From NCBI GenBank assembly GCA_937960795.1, contig CALGPA010000002.1, positions 1 to 64,000 of the forward strand: a DNA stretch of 64,000 bases, given 5' to 3'. Both the position numbers and the translations under genes were made by a program. Source of the DNA: an uncultured bacterium (GTDB lineage Bacteria; Cloacimonadota; Cloacimonadia; Cloacimonadales; Cloacimonadaceae). The notes below the pieces were generated by a model. The model did no database searches, was not told the DNA's origin, and saw only the letters and a list, made by a program, of their open reading frames with translations. This document shows positions 21,388 through 29,375 of the stretch, piece after piece. How positions within the stretch are numbered: position 1 is the first letter of the stretch; each line of letters begins with the position of its first letter.

Positions 21388-21465
21388 TGGTCGGGATGAG
21401 AGGATTTGAACCTCCGACTTCTCGGTCCCGAACCGAGCGCGCTAACCGGACTGCGCTACATCCCG
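21388..21465 (-). tRNA. tRNA-Pro (anticodon CGG)
   Basis: The minus strand folds as a full cloverleaf. The acceptor CGGGATG pairs with CATCCCG, the discriminator is A and the CCA end is encoded. The anticodon stem CTCGG/CCGAG encloses the loop TTCGGGA, giving anticodon CGG, which reads CCG proline codons. The T arm has GGTTCAAAT. The body closely resembles other bacterial proline tRNAs. A TTGACA lies at 21501-21506 upstream, with a weak -10 (ATTGTG) 17 bp on. The gap 21218-21387 on its other side holds a short hairpin (TATCAGC...GCTGATA) and no gene. Confidence 0.97.
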
Positions 21466-21508
21466 ACCGTGTTCGGCCACAATTTTGATCTGTGTAATCG
21501 TGTCAAGA

Positions 21509-22900
21509 TTATTCTTTACCGATCGCCTTCAAAAGCTTCTCGGCTTCCTCAGATGTGATCTTGCCTTTCTCTAGCATGTCCAGGATCTTCAGGCGACTAC
21601 GCTCCGCAATCTCCTCTTTCTCCGCTTTCTTCTTTTCAGCAGAAAGATATGGCTTGATCAAAGGAGAAGATACGACCTTGTTGATGTATTCCTTTAGTGA
21701 GTCGGTATTTAGATGCTCATAGCGCAAATCATCGAACTCTGCTTTCACATTGCGCAGACCCTCGCGGATCCCATCATAGATCTCGGAGCTGATGTCTTCC
21801 ACCTTGCCGATCACTACCGTCTTCTTATCATTAAGATCCAGATCTACAGCCATCTGCTTCATTTTATCAATGGCATCATTAACCTTGTTTTTGATCTCTT
21901 CTTCATTGATCTGCTTTGCTGATTTTTGCAAATAATCCACAATCTTATTCAGCTTTTCGAGGGCTTTGTCCAGCTCATCTTTGGTGTTTACTTTTATAAG
22001 CATTTCTTTGACCTGATCCAGCTTGGCTTTGATAAACTCCAGATTGATATCGCTACTGCTGGAGAGCTTGATCAAGCCGTTCTCGGTCTCTATCTTGATT
22101 AGGGTGGGCTGTTCATCGTCATAGAGATTTTCGACTCTGAAAGTATCATCATCTTTCTGCACTTGTGCATCCAGCTTGGACTTAAGTCTTCCGCTCTCGC
22201 TCTGTGCGCTGAGGCTGAAGCTAAATCTAAGAGGCAACATCAAGTGTACGATGCCATTTTCTGTCTTAAAATCAAAGTTGCCGGCACCCACGGGCTGAGT
22301 CTCATAGAAAATGGGACCATTCTCGGTGACTACCTTAACCTTACAAAATCCGGCTTGGCGTAATTTTACAGGACCATTCTCGCTCTCAATTTCAATAGAA
22401 TCTCCGCAGATATCGTCAGCTGATAACGGGCCATTTTCGAGCTTGGCAAAGATGTCTCCACGACAGTTGTGAATCCGAATCGGCCCGTTTTCGCTTTCAA
22501 CATTTATGCTGCCCTCACAATTGTGAAGAGAAATGGGAGCGTTTTCAGTGTCTATCCAGATGGGATTGATCAGAGCTTGGCCGCTTAAAGGCAGATTTTC
22601 GGTCTGGATCTTGACTTCGATGCCATGGGGGATCATAAGCTTCAGTCCTGAGCCTTTGACGCGCATCTCATTTGATGAGAGGCTCATAAAGGTGATCTTG
22701 AGAGTATTGTTTTCATATTCATAATCTAGATAATCCTTTAGGTCAAACTCATCCGGAGATGTCTCCAAATTCAATTGACCATCAAAGACTAGTTCTTTTC
22801 CATCATGGCTTTCTGCTGCCAAAGGTGCCATGAAATTCTTTACAACCAGGGTCTTTAAGCCGCTGAATTCCCACTGATGTCCGATCTTGATGCTGTTCAT
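21509..22900 (-). CDS. DUF4097-like beta-repeat protein with C-terminal SHOCT-like helix pair
   Basis: A 463-residue protein without signal peptide. Residues about 80-270 carry repeated strands with an ENGP core (ENAPISL, SENGPIRI, LENGPLSA, SENGPVKL, TENGPIFY), as in DUF4097/DUF4098 beta-solenoid proteins. A charged helical region follows (about 290-420). The last 30 residues (LDMLEKGKITSEEAEKLL) resemble a SHOCT-like short helical domain. It overlaps the upstream DUF2089 gene by ATGA, and DUF2089 proteins have a similar C-terminal helix pair, so the two may interact through these ends. The biochemical function is unknown. Confidence 0.75.
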   Translation of the reverse strand: MNSIKIGHQWEFSGLKTLVVKNFMAPLAAESHDGKELVFDGQLNLETSPDEFDLKDYLDYEYENNTLKITFMSLSSNEMRVKGSGLKLMIPHGIEVKIQTENLPLSGQALINPIWIDTENAPISLHNCEGSINVESENGPIRIHNCRGDIFAKLENGPLSADDICGDSIEIESENGPVKLRQAGFCKVKVVTENGPIFYETQPVGAGNFDFKTENGIVHLMLPLRFSFSLSAQSESGRLKSKLDAQVQKDDDTFRVENLYDDEQPTLIKIETENGLIKLSSSSDINLEFIKAKLDQVKEMLIKVNTKDELDKALEKLNKIVDYLQKSAKQINEEEIKNKVNDAIDKMKQMAVDLDLNDKKTVVIGKVEDISSEIYDGIREGLRNVKAEFDDLRYEHLNTDSLKEYINKVVSSPLIKPYLSAEKKKAEKEEIAERSRLKILDMLEKGKITSEEAEKLLKAIGKE

Positions 22901-23256
22901 TTTTCTCTCCTTTCTGAGATCATTGCTATGGCTTCATCTACCGTGACGAAGCCTTCGTCCAAGTCTGCCAAGATATCCGAATAATCTTCCTTATGCGGGT
23001 CTTGTCTGGTGATGATTCGGTTAATTTCGGCAAGTCTGTTTTTGATGGTTGGATACGTGATTCCAAGCTTCTTCTGCAATTCTTTTAGATTGCCCTGAAC
23101 CAGAAGGAATAGCTTGATAAACTCGAGCTGTGATGCACTAAAGCTATCCGGCCAGTTTCTTTCAAAGCGGCCATTGATGCTGATGTCACACTCAGGACAG
23201 TGATACTGACGAACTTCAAGCTGATGCTTGCATATGGGACAGCCGGAAATCTTCAT
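22897..23256 (-). CDS. DUF2089 protein: zinc ribbon plus helix-turn-helix regulator
   Basis: A 119-residue protein. An N-terminal zinc ribbon has CPIC and CPEC pairs, followed by a helical HTH-like region (ELQKKLGITYPTIKNRLAEI) and a C-terminal SHOCT-like tail (DEGFVTVDEAIAMISE). This is the DUF2089 architecture, predicted to be transcriptional regulators. It is the first gene of a two-gene unit with the DUF4097-like protein. A perfect palindrome sits about 50 bp upstream of its start, which would suit autoregulation. A GAGG ribosome site supports ATG 23256. Confidence 0.85.
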   Translation of the reverse strand: MKISGCPICKHQLEVRQYHCPECDISINGRFERNWPDSFSASQLEFIKLFLLVQGNLKELQKKLGITYPTIKNRLAEINRIITRQDPHKEDYSDILADLDEGFVTVDEAIAMISERREK

Positions 23257-23290
23257 ATTTAATACCTCATTAATATTTAAGTCAGGTTTT

Positions 23291-23323
23291 ATAAATCTTA
23301 AGTTCTGTCAAGATAAATCTTGA
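23291..23323. promoter_or_regulatory. Palindrome and direct repeats upstream of the DUF2089 gene
   Basis: TCAAGATAAATCTTGA (23308-23323) is a perfect 7-2-7 palindrome. Its right half, ATAAATCTTGA at 23313, repeats as ATAAATCTTAA at 23291, exactly 22 bp away (two helical turns). A TTGACA on the minus strand (23304-23309) overlaps the palindrome's edge. This is a plausible operator, possibly for the adjacent HTH protein. Confidence 0.5.
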
Positions 23324-23530
23324 AATATGTTAAAATGTAATTTTATGATATTGGGGATATCGAGCCTCGCTGGTGCTGTTACATTAATCTTAAAGCAAGA
23401 AAAGCAGTCCATCGCGCAGCGACTCCATAATTCACCATCCTCAATCCTCAATTATCAATCCGATTTGTCGCGAAGTTGTCCTCCAACCACGTCACCCTAA
23501 CTCTACATCGTACATAGTAAATTGTACATT

Positions 23531-23555
23531 CGATTTGCCGCAATGTGGCAAATCG
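23531..23555. repeat. Hairpin adjoining repeat copy 2
   Basis: CGATTTGCC (23531-23539) and GGCAAATCG (23547-23555) form a perfect 9-bp inverted repeat with a 7-nt loop, one base before the 90-bp element. Similar CGATTTGC or GCGAATCG words adjoin the same end of copies 4 and 5. The rest of 23324-23530 has no gene; 23430-23460 carries CTCAAT-rich low-complexity sequence echoed near copy 4. Confidence 0.7.
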
Positions 23556-23556
23556 T

Positions 23557-23646
23557 CTAAGTCCTTATTTTCTTACCGCTTGCACGCTCGACCGGTGAGT
23601 GACCGGTGAGCAGGGCATGAGCACGCCATATTTTGCAAGCATTTAC
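23557..23646 (+). repeat. 90-bp dispersed palindromic element, copy 2
   Basis: Full-length copy, beginning CTAAGTCCTT and ending GCAAGCATTTAC. It contains two direct GACCGGTGAG decamers. The variant CTTACC replaces CTCACC in the 5' arm, and the last two bases differ from the consensus TAG end. Confidence 0.85.
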
Positions 23647-23754
23647 GGAGACGAAATTGTCCCGGATGATCAACATGCTGATCAGTATGGATGAGGAAAA
23701 ACACTCCCAATGGCAATAAGTTTTTCATGCCTTGGGATACTTGCAACTATCGGC

Positions 23755-23786
23755 ACAAAAAAAGCAGTAACCGGAAGGCACTGCTT
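23755..23786 (-). terminator. Rho-independent terminator after the aldolase gene
   Basis: On the minus strand AAGCAGT pairs with ACTGCTT (7 bp, 11-nt loop), followed by TTTTTTG. It ends the six-gene envelope operon. Confidence 0.85.
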
Positions 23787-23808
23787 AATGATGTGCATTT
23801 GAGCTTTA

Positions 23809-24471
23809 TTATCTTTCTTTCATCAGGAAGTGGATCTTGGCAGCTTTGACGATGATCTCTTGATAGTCCAGCGCTTGATCGAGTGAAGCTGCGAAGGTCA
23901 AGAGTCCGTGACCGCTCCAGATCAGGGCATCTTCATCCGAAATGGCATTCATGCTTGCTTGGCAAAGTGCATCGGACCCGGGAGGATGCAGGGGGCAGAT
24001 AGCGATTCCGGCCGGGAGATAGATGGACATCTCTGGAAGGATGCGTCTGAAGTATTTGTTGAGTTCGGCTTTATCTGAGAGCAACTCATCATTATTCAGA
24101 GCGATGATTTCGGCGGGATGAGTGTGGAGTATGACCTTTTTTGAGGGATTAGCCATTTGTAGGCAGCGGTGACTGATCCATTCACTGGTGGGTTTTGCTG
24201 ACGTTGGGAGAAAGCTGTCTTGGTCATTATCCGAGAGGATCAAGAGCAGGTTATCGTGAGGCGACACGGCAGTTTGTCGATATCTGCTGCCGGATCGGGA
24301 GACGATGAAGGCTCTCTTCTGAGGGGGGCATAGATCGCCGAGGATATCGGATACATCGATGCTGAGGTTGCCCGCATTAGCTTCTGCCCATCCATAGGAA
24401 TGGATGAGTCCTGCGACTTCTCGGATCTTATCTAAGATCTCACTAAGATGGGGGTGATATAGATCGATCAT
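23809..24471 (-). CDS. Class II aldolase/adducin-family protein, RhaD-like
   Basis: A 220-residue zinc-dependent class II aldolase fold. Zinc ligands are visible as HTHPAEI (two His) and the later WSGHGLL (third His), matching the rhamnulose-1-phosphate aldolase pattern HxH...HG. SEWISHRCL precedes the first pair, where RhaD-type enzymes have their substrate-binding helix. It probably cleaves or decarboxylates a sugar phosphate, but no rhamnose or fucose genes are nearby. Last gene of a tightly overlapping operon (ATGA with the ligase). Why it is there is unclear. Confidence 0.75.
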   Translation of the reverse strand: MIDLYHPHLSEILDKIREVAGLIHSYGWAEANAGNLSIDVSDILGDLCPPQKRAFIVSRSGSRYRQTAVSPHDNLLLILSDNDQDSFLPTSAKPTSEWISHRCLQMANPSKKVILHTHPAEIIALNNDELLSDKAELNKYFRRILPEMSIYLPAGIAICPLHPPGSDALCQASMNAISDEDALIWSGHGLLTFAASLDQALDYQEIIVKAAKIHFLMKER

Positions 24472-26000
24472 GCTTTTTTGCCAGTCAGGCTGTCTCGAAC
24501 CAGTTCTTCAACTCCGCGGAAGTTCACTTTACCTGATGCCATCATCGGGATGTCCTCGATGATATGGAATTTTTTGGGCACGGCAATAGCCGGCAGTTCT
24601 TTCTTGAGCTGTTTGAGAACTTTGTGCATGTCGAAGTCACCGGTGGCAACCGCTGCTACAACGTCTGCTCCTTTGGTGGGGTGAGGGACATCCACCACAC
24701 AGCAAGCCACGTCATCAGGTAGTAGATGGCTGAGATGCTCTTCCACTTTGACGAGCGAGACCATTTCTCCGCCCACTTTCACGAAGCGTTTGAGGCGGCC
24801 TTTATGATAGAGATAGCCGTCTTCATCTATAAGTCCGATATCACCGGTATCATACCATCCATTGCGGATCCTAAAAGAGGTTTGCTCAAGATCATGCAGA
24901 TATCCTTCCATCACCAGATCTCCTTTGACGAGCACCTTCCCTTCTTGGTTTGGCCCGAGGATCTTATCGGTGTTGATGTCGACAATTCGCACTTGAGTAT
25001 TTGGGATGGGTCTGCCGATGGAGCCCGGTTTGTGATTTCCGGGATAGCAAGTGGAGATCACCGGGCTGGTCTCGGTGGTTCCATATCCTTCAAAGACGGG
25101 GATGCCGTGTTTTTTCTGGAATCCCTCATAGATCTTATCGGGGAGTTTGTCCGCGCCGGCTATGGCGATCTTCACAGAGGCAAAATCGCCGGGTTGGGAT
25201 TTTTGCAGATAGCCATAGAAGAAGGCTGGAGTGGCGGCAATGAAAGTGACCTTGTAGTCTCGAATATAATCACATACTGTTCGATATTCCAACGGGTTGG
25301 GATAGGTGATCATGCTGGCGCCGATGAGCGCCGGCAGCCAAAAATCAACCGTGAGTCCAAAGACATGGAACATGGGCAATATGGAGGCGAAGACATCGTT
25401 TTCATCCAGCTTGATCATGGTGGGGAAGGCATTGACATTGTGGAGGATATTGCGATGTGAAAGTTGCACGGCTTTGGGTTCTTTTTCGCTGCCGCTGGTA
25501 AAGAGTATCACCGATATCTCGGATAGATCCCCATGGTGAACCATGTCTTTGAGGATGCCGAAGGGCAGTTTTGTGATGAGGGCGGCTTTGAGCTTTGCTT
25601 TCAGATCCACTCTGGCAAGGATGTCTTCCACAAAGATCATGTCTTTAATGGGTTTGAGGCCAAGCTTATCGAGCAGCTTTTTGCTGGTGATGATGGTCTT
25701 GAATTGGCATTTATCTTGGGCATAGATGCAGTTTTCGATGGCGCCGGTAGCGTAGTTTATCATCACCGGTACTTTGCCTTTCATCAGGGTGCCAAGGATT
25801 GTGAGCATAGCGCCAACTCCTGTGGGCAAAAGCACTCCGATATATTTGCCTTTGATCTTGCCAATATGTTCCTTTAGGATGAAGCTGGCGATCAGCATCC
25901 TGGAATAGCTGTAATCAGCCATAGTGGCTTTATCGTATACAGCAATGCGATTGGGAAAACGTTTGGCTGTCTGAATGAATCTCTGATGTAATTGTAGCAT
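24468..26000 (-). CDS. AMP-forming acyl synthetase, Aas-type acyl-ACP synthetase-like
   Basis: A 510-residue adenylate-forming enzyme. The phosphate loop is FTSGSEKEPKAVQLSH, followed by EGYGTTETSPV, the adenylate motif WYDTGDIG and the hinge GRLKRFVKVGGEMVSL. The SGSE variant and overall pattern resemble the acyl-ACP synthetase domain of Aas (2-acylglycerophosphoethanolamine acyltransferase/synthetase). It would activate a fatty or other carboxylic acid. ATG 26000 has GTGAGG seven bases before it; the in-frame GTG at 26012 is part of that ribosome site and is rejected as a start. No acyltransferase domain is fused. Confidence 0.85.
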   Translation of the reverse strand: MLQLHQRFIQTAKRFPNRIAVYDKATMADYSYSRMLIASFILKEHIGKIKGKYIGVLLPTGVGAMLTILGTLMKGKVPVMINYATGAIENCIYAQDKCQFKTIITSKKLLDKLGLKPIKDMIFVEDILARVDLKAKLKAALITKLPFGILKDMVHHGDLSEISVILFTSGSEKEPKAVQLSHRNILHNVNAFPTMIKLDENDVFASILPMFHVFGLTVDFWLPALIGASMITYPNPLEYRTVCDYIRDYKVTFIAATPAFFYGYLQKSQPGDFASVKIAIAGADKLPDKIYEGFQKKHGIPVFEGYGTTETSPVISTCYPGNHKPGSIGRPIPNTQVRIVDINTDKILGPNQEGKVLVKGDLVMEGYLHDLEQTSFRIRNGWYDTGDIGLIDEDGYLYHKGRLKRFVKVGGEMVSLVKVEEHLSHLLPDDVACCVVDVPHPTKGADVVAAVATGDFDMHKVLKQLKKELPAIAVPKKFHIIEDIPMMASGKVNFRGVEELVRDSLTGKKA

Positions 26001-26008
26001 AATAAACC

Positions 26009-26644
26009 TCACTTAATAATATGTAGCCAGTCACCAAAGAGAAATTCAAGTCTGCCGATGAGTAGCGAGATGCGCGCCATCACGGTGTATCCGAAAGTAG
26101 CTCCGAAGCTAACCATCAAAAACCAGATTCCTATTTTGGAGGGCACTTTGGAGATTCCCTCTTGTTTTTTGCTGAAATAGAAGAAATAGACTCCGCAAAT
26201 AGTGCCGATGATCAAAAGCAGATTACCGATGATGATGGGTACTGACCCAGAAGCAAAGGGATTGATCATCGTCGCGGTGACTTGCTGCAGGATATCACTT
26301 TTCATGTATCTGAGCATTGAGATCCCAGCCGTGGTGCCGATCATGATCGATATCGGATAGCGTGAGATCCACTCAGTCTTGGGGTGAATCCGCATCAGCA
26401 TCATCACACCCAAAGCGGCGGGGATGAGAAGGATGATATTACCAGAAAAATCCGAACTAAGCTTGGCAAAGAGATTGGGCACCATGATCGAATAGATGAT
26501 ATAGACCAACCAATATGCCGCTGACAAGCCGACAAAGACCTGCTCGGCAAACTTGTAGAACGGATTGTCTTTGTATAGAAAACTAAAGATGCATAGGGTG
26601 AAAAAGGCGGCAACCCAGATTCCGATCGTGGTCATGATAGTCAT
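26009..26644 (-). CDS. Conserved membrane protein of unknown function
   Basis: I do not recognise a named family. The protein has 211 residues and about seven hydrophobic helices. An N-terminal helix precedes FLYKDNPFYKFAEQVFVGLSAAYWLV, a polar loop follows near PKTEWISRYPIS, and the last helices include FLMVSFGATFGYTVMARISLLIGRLEFLFGD (cited in part). No catalytic motif is visible. It overlaps the upstream gene by ATGA and leads into the ligase after 8 bp, so it is one component of the same operon. It probably forms part of an inner-membrane complex with its three upstream neighbours (inference). Confidence 0.6.
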   Translation of the reverse strand: MTIMTTIGIWVAAFFTLCIFSFLYKDNPFYKFAEQVFVGLSAAYWLVYIIYSIMVPNLFAKLSSDFSGNIILLIPAALGVMMLMRIHPKTEWISRYPISIMIGTTAGISMLRYMKSDILQQVTATMINPFASGSVPIIIGNLLLIIGTICGVYFFYFSKKQEGISKVPSKIGIWFLMVSFGATFGYTVMARISLLIGRLEFLFGDWLHIIK

Positions 26645-27465
26645 TGTCTTTTCCTCCTTTTGCCGGCATAGGCTTTGATATTGCCCAAGCCTATGAAGAT
26701 CAAGATCAGAAGGTGAGCGATGGATTGCGAATCCATCTTGGATGTGGCACTACCTAATCTACCGATCAGGGTCTCATATTCACTGGCAGCTTTGAGACCA
26801 CCCAGAAGACCCGTGAGCTGACGCTGTTCATTGACATAGGGGAAAAAGCCCGGAGCACTGACAGCAGTGCAGCCGCCCGTGACCGGAACATCATAGCTAT
26901 CTCGAGCCACCATCATCCACTCTTTGAGCCCTGGCACTCCACTGGAAAGGGAACTGATCCAGGCAATGTCTCTGAGCCTGGAAATGCCGTCCAGCATAGG
27001 AATTTCAGCATAGGGAGTGTTTCTGGTATCAGTGGGAAAGACTTCTCTTAGACTTCTTCCCATGGCTTGGATGGTGACCATTCCACCCACTTTGTAGCCA
27101 AGATTCACATAGTCCACGCCGCGTTCTTTCTCGGGATATTCGATAAGAACGGTTTCCAGGGCTTGTTCAGCCATCTGTACGCCCATCGGCCACAAAGCAG
27201 TGAGGATGACCTTTTGATTGCGCATAAAAGCGTGCTCGATCATGGCTTCGCCCATGGGCTGAAGCTCGGTCATGGTAGATGGATCATAATCAAAAGATAT
27301 GATAGCGACTGAGCCTTCGGGAGCGGATTGCACAAGATCGTAGACCATATGGGTATATCCCGATACATCCGTCTTCCAACCAATCGGGAAGATCAATGGA
27401 AGCGCAACCGCGATAAATAGGACGGTGAAAATGATGCGGCGCTCAATGAGGATGTTCATCTTCAT
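26641..27465 (-). CDS. Membrane-anchored protein with a large extracytoplasmic domain, unknown function
   Basis: A 274-residue protein with an N-terminal membrane helix (IIFTVLFIAVALPLIFPIGW), a domain of about 200 residues and a C-terminal helix (IAHLLILIFIGLGNIKAY). The middle domain has alternating strands and helices (AIISFDYDPSTMTELQPM, KVILTALWPMG) reminiscent of a Rossmann-like or periplasmic sensing fold, but no catalytic signature. The two helices would put the domain on one side, likely outside. It overlaps both neighbours by four bases. Function unknown. Confidence 0.6.
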   Translation of the reverse strand: MKMNILIERRIIFTVLFIAVALPLIFPIGWKTDVSGYTHMVYDLVQSAPEGSVAIISFDYDPSTMTELQPMGEAMIEHAFMRNQKVILTALWPMGVQMAEQALETVLIEYPEKERGVDYVNLGYKVGGMVTIQAMGRSLREVFPTDTRNTPYAEIPMLDGISRLRDIAWISSLSSGVPGLKEWMMVARDSYDVPVTGGCTAVSAPGFFPYVNEQRQLTGLLGGLKAASEYETLIGRLGSATSKMDSQSIAHLLILIFIGLGNIKAYAGKRRKRQ

Positions 27466-28160
27466 TTGTCACCTCCCAGATAGCTGCGCTCGATGCCTAG
27501 GATGATGCGCAGAGAACTGCCAACAATGCCAAGACCTGCAGATATCAAGATGGCTCTTTGAGCGGCAGTATTGGGAAATTCCATGATAAAATCCGCCAGA
27601 TTGGGGAAATGCCAAAAGCTGAGAGATTCAGGCAGCCAGCCGGTGAGCATGGTTCCAATGCTGGTGCGGCCGATGATTACTATGATGGCGGTGATCATCA
27701 GCAGGTTTGATTCCAGGCCGCGGATGATGAAGGCTCTGTATGCGGCAGAAGCAATGAAAAAAGCCAATAGTGAAAATAGAGTCGCGGAAAGCGGAAGATA
27801 GGCATTGTCAAAAAGATAGTCAAATGGCTTGAGCCCCAGCCAAGAAGCGATTCCTTCACCATGACCCAATATTCCGGGAGTTTCGCGCATCCCCCACAAC
27901 AGGCCAAAGCTGAGCATCAAGGCAAAGCTGATGAGCCCGGCGAGATGGTATTGCCAGTTTGGAGATTTGTGCATGATCTTGTGAGTATTCATGCGGATAA
28001 GACTGATCTGTCCAAGGAGAATGGCAAAACCGGAGATGATCATAAACCAGCCTTCCAAGGTGGAGACGATCTGATTGAAAGGACGATGGGGAATGAACTC
28101 TGAGAGCAAGACAATGAAGCCTACTATGAATGCAAAAACTAGGGGGAGAGATCTTTTCAT
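27462..28160 (-). CDS. Conserved multi-pass membrane protein of unknown function
   Basis: A 232-residue integral membrane protein with about six hydrophobic helices. Notable segments are EFIPHRPFNQIVSTLEGWFMIISGF, a loop with HKSPNWQYHLAGLISFAL, GLLWGMRETPG, and a C-terminal FIMEFPNTAAQRAILISAGLG (cited in part). No known transporter signature is seen. It overlaps both neighbours by ATGA, so translation is coupled with the large-domain protein downstream and the 365-residue protein upstream. Probably another subunit of the same membrane assembly. Confidence 0.6.
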   Translation of the reverse strand: MKRSLPLVFAFIVGFIVLLSEFIPHRPFNQIVSTLEGWFMIISGFAILLGQISLIRMNTHKIMHKSPNWQYHLAGLISFALMLSFGLLWGMRETPGILGHGEGIASWLGLKPFDYLFDNAYLPLSATLFSLLAFFIASAAYRAFIIRGLESNLLMITAIIVIIGRTSIGTMLTGWLPESLSFWHFPNLADFIMEFPNTAAQRAILISAGLGIVGSSLRIILGIERSYLGGDK

Positions 28161-29254
28161 GTGATAGCTCCGGCGATAAACTCTTTGAGATTTGAGATTC
28201 CAAGGATTTCTAATATGACGCCTACGATTATCAAAAAGATGACTAAGACTTTGCCAAAGTCATGTCCGCGCAAGCTGCCAAGCTGCTGAGGATCACGAGA
28301 GAGATAGGCGGATGCGGCAAATAGCTCCTCACCGATCAGGGTGTAGTCGCAGGTTACCACAAAGAAGGGAAGTTGATGCGCTTGAGCCGTTCCTGCCGTC
28401 TGAATAGCGCCGGTGGAAAAGCCGGTCTCAGCCAAGATCAAGGATTCCGCGTAGAAAGAACCCATGAAGAAATTTGCCGCAGGCTGTTCGCGCAACATGA
28501 TGCCGTCTATCCCGGCTACAAAGCCAAACTGATCGTCGGTCAAGTAAAAGACGTTATCAGACTTGTAAGCATCAGGCTTGCCGGCTTTCATATAGGCTTC
28601 TTTGACCACTTCTCGAGCCGCAGAGAGCACCATGGAAAAACGGCAGGGGACGATGATCTCCGTGTTGTACTCAGCGCTGCGCTCGGCAAGATGGGAGAGA
28701 ATCGTGAGGCTGGCGATGGTCTGGATGTCGTCGAGATCACTGATGCCGGGTACATAGAGGATGGGTTTGCCCTTTTCGGTGGCTCGACCAATGGCTTCTT
28801 CCATGCTGTCCAATCCGGCAATGCGGCGGATGAAGAACTCTCTGCCGCGTCGGGCAGCGCGGATGTAATACAAGATGGCAAAGCATACCAGAGCCAGCAG
28901 AAGCAGAAAGCCCAGTTTTCCCATGTAGAACCACTGTTCCAAGGGGGTGGCACTGGCTTGAAGGACAAGGCTGTCATCTATAAAAGAGGCCACAAGTCGA
29001 TAATCGTATTCGGTGTTTGCTTCTAGTCCCGTATCGGTATAGGAGCCTGAAGGCTCATCTGAACTATGGACGGGTAGCCACATACCTTCTGAGACCATGC
29101 GGCTGATTGTGACTTGTCTGACCATTGGGCTGAGCTCCCAGCTGAGATCGATGGCCTTGCCGTCATCCCAGGGACTGTCCTTTGCGTCAAAGACATTTGT
29201 CCATAATGAGCTTGATAAAATAATTATAAAAAGGATTAAGAGGTATTTCCGCAT
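28157..29254 (-). CDS. Membrane protein with fibronectin-like N-terminal domain, possibly DUF6754
   Basis: A 365-residue protein. An N-terminal signal/anchor helix (YLLILFIIILSSSLW) leads into a domain of about 90 residues with YTDTGLEANTEYDYRLVA, typical of a fibronectin type III strand pair. A membrane helix follows (FLLLLALVCFAILYYI), then a cytoplasmic domain with GKPILYVPGISDLDDIQTIASL and ETGFSTGAIQTAGTAQAHQLPF, then a final helix. I recall similar proteins filed as DUF6754 but could not check. ATG 29254 has AAGGAG seven bases before it; the longer upstream reading is rejected. First gene of a six-gene operon. Confidence 0.65.
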   Translation of the reverse strand: MRKYLLILFIIILSSSLWTNVFDAKDSPWDDGKAIDLSWELSPMVRQVTISRMVSEGMWLPVHSSDEPSGSYTDTGLEANTEYDYRLVASFIDDSLVLQASATPLEQWFYMGKLGFLLLLALVCFAILYYIRAARRGREFFIRRIAGLDSMEEAIGRATEKGKPILYVPGISDLDDIQTIASLTILSHLAERSAEYNTEIIVPCRFSMVLSAAREVVKEAYMKAGKPDAYKSDNVFYLTDDQFGFVAGIDGIMLREQPAANFFMGSFYAESLILAETGFSTGAIQTAGTAQAHQLPFFVVTCDYTLIGEELFAASAYLSRDPQQLGSLRGHDFGKVLVIFLIIVGVILEILGISNLKEFIAGAIT

Positions 29255-29308
29255 CAGAGAACTCCTTTTGCTTGAATCCAAAATAGCACTAAGTGATATC
29301 ACGAACAT

Positions 29309-29341
29309 CAAAAAACAAGCGGGCAGCGAGGCCACCCGCTT
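29309..29341 (-). terminator. Rho-independent terminator after the lipoprotein gene
   Basis: On the minus strand AAGCGGG pairs with CCCGCTT (7 bp, 11-nt loop with partly self-complementary GGCC), followed by GTTTTTT. It separates the ABC/lipoprotein unit from the six-gene envelope operon downstream. Confidence 0.85.
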
Positions 29342-29375
29342 TTGGATATCTAATCTTCAATAAACCGCGCTGTTA

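Noticed and set aside
24726..25460. 244-codon plus-strand frame opposite the acyl ligase
   Set aside because: Antisense to clear adenylate-forming motifs; composition and lack of motifs mark it as a shadow.
28373..29026. 217-codon plus-strand frame opposite the fibronectin-like membrane protein
   Set aside because: The minus-strand gene has a good ribosome site, signal helix and operon context; the plus frame has none.
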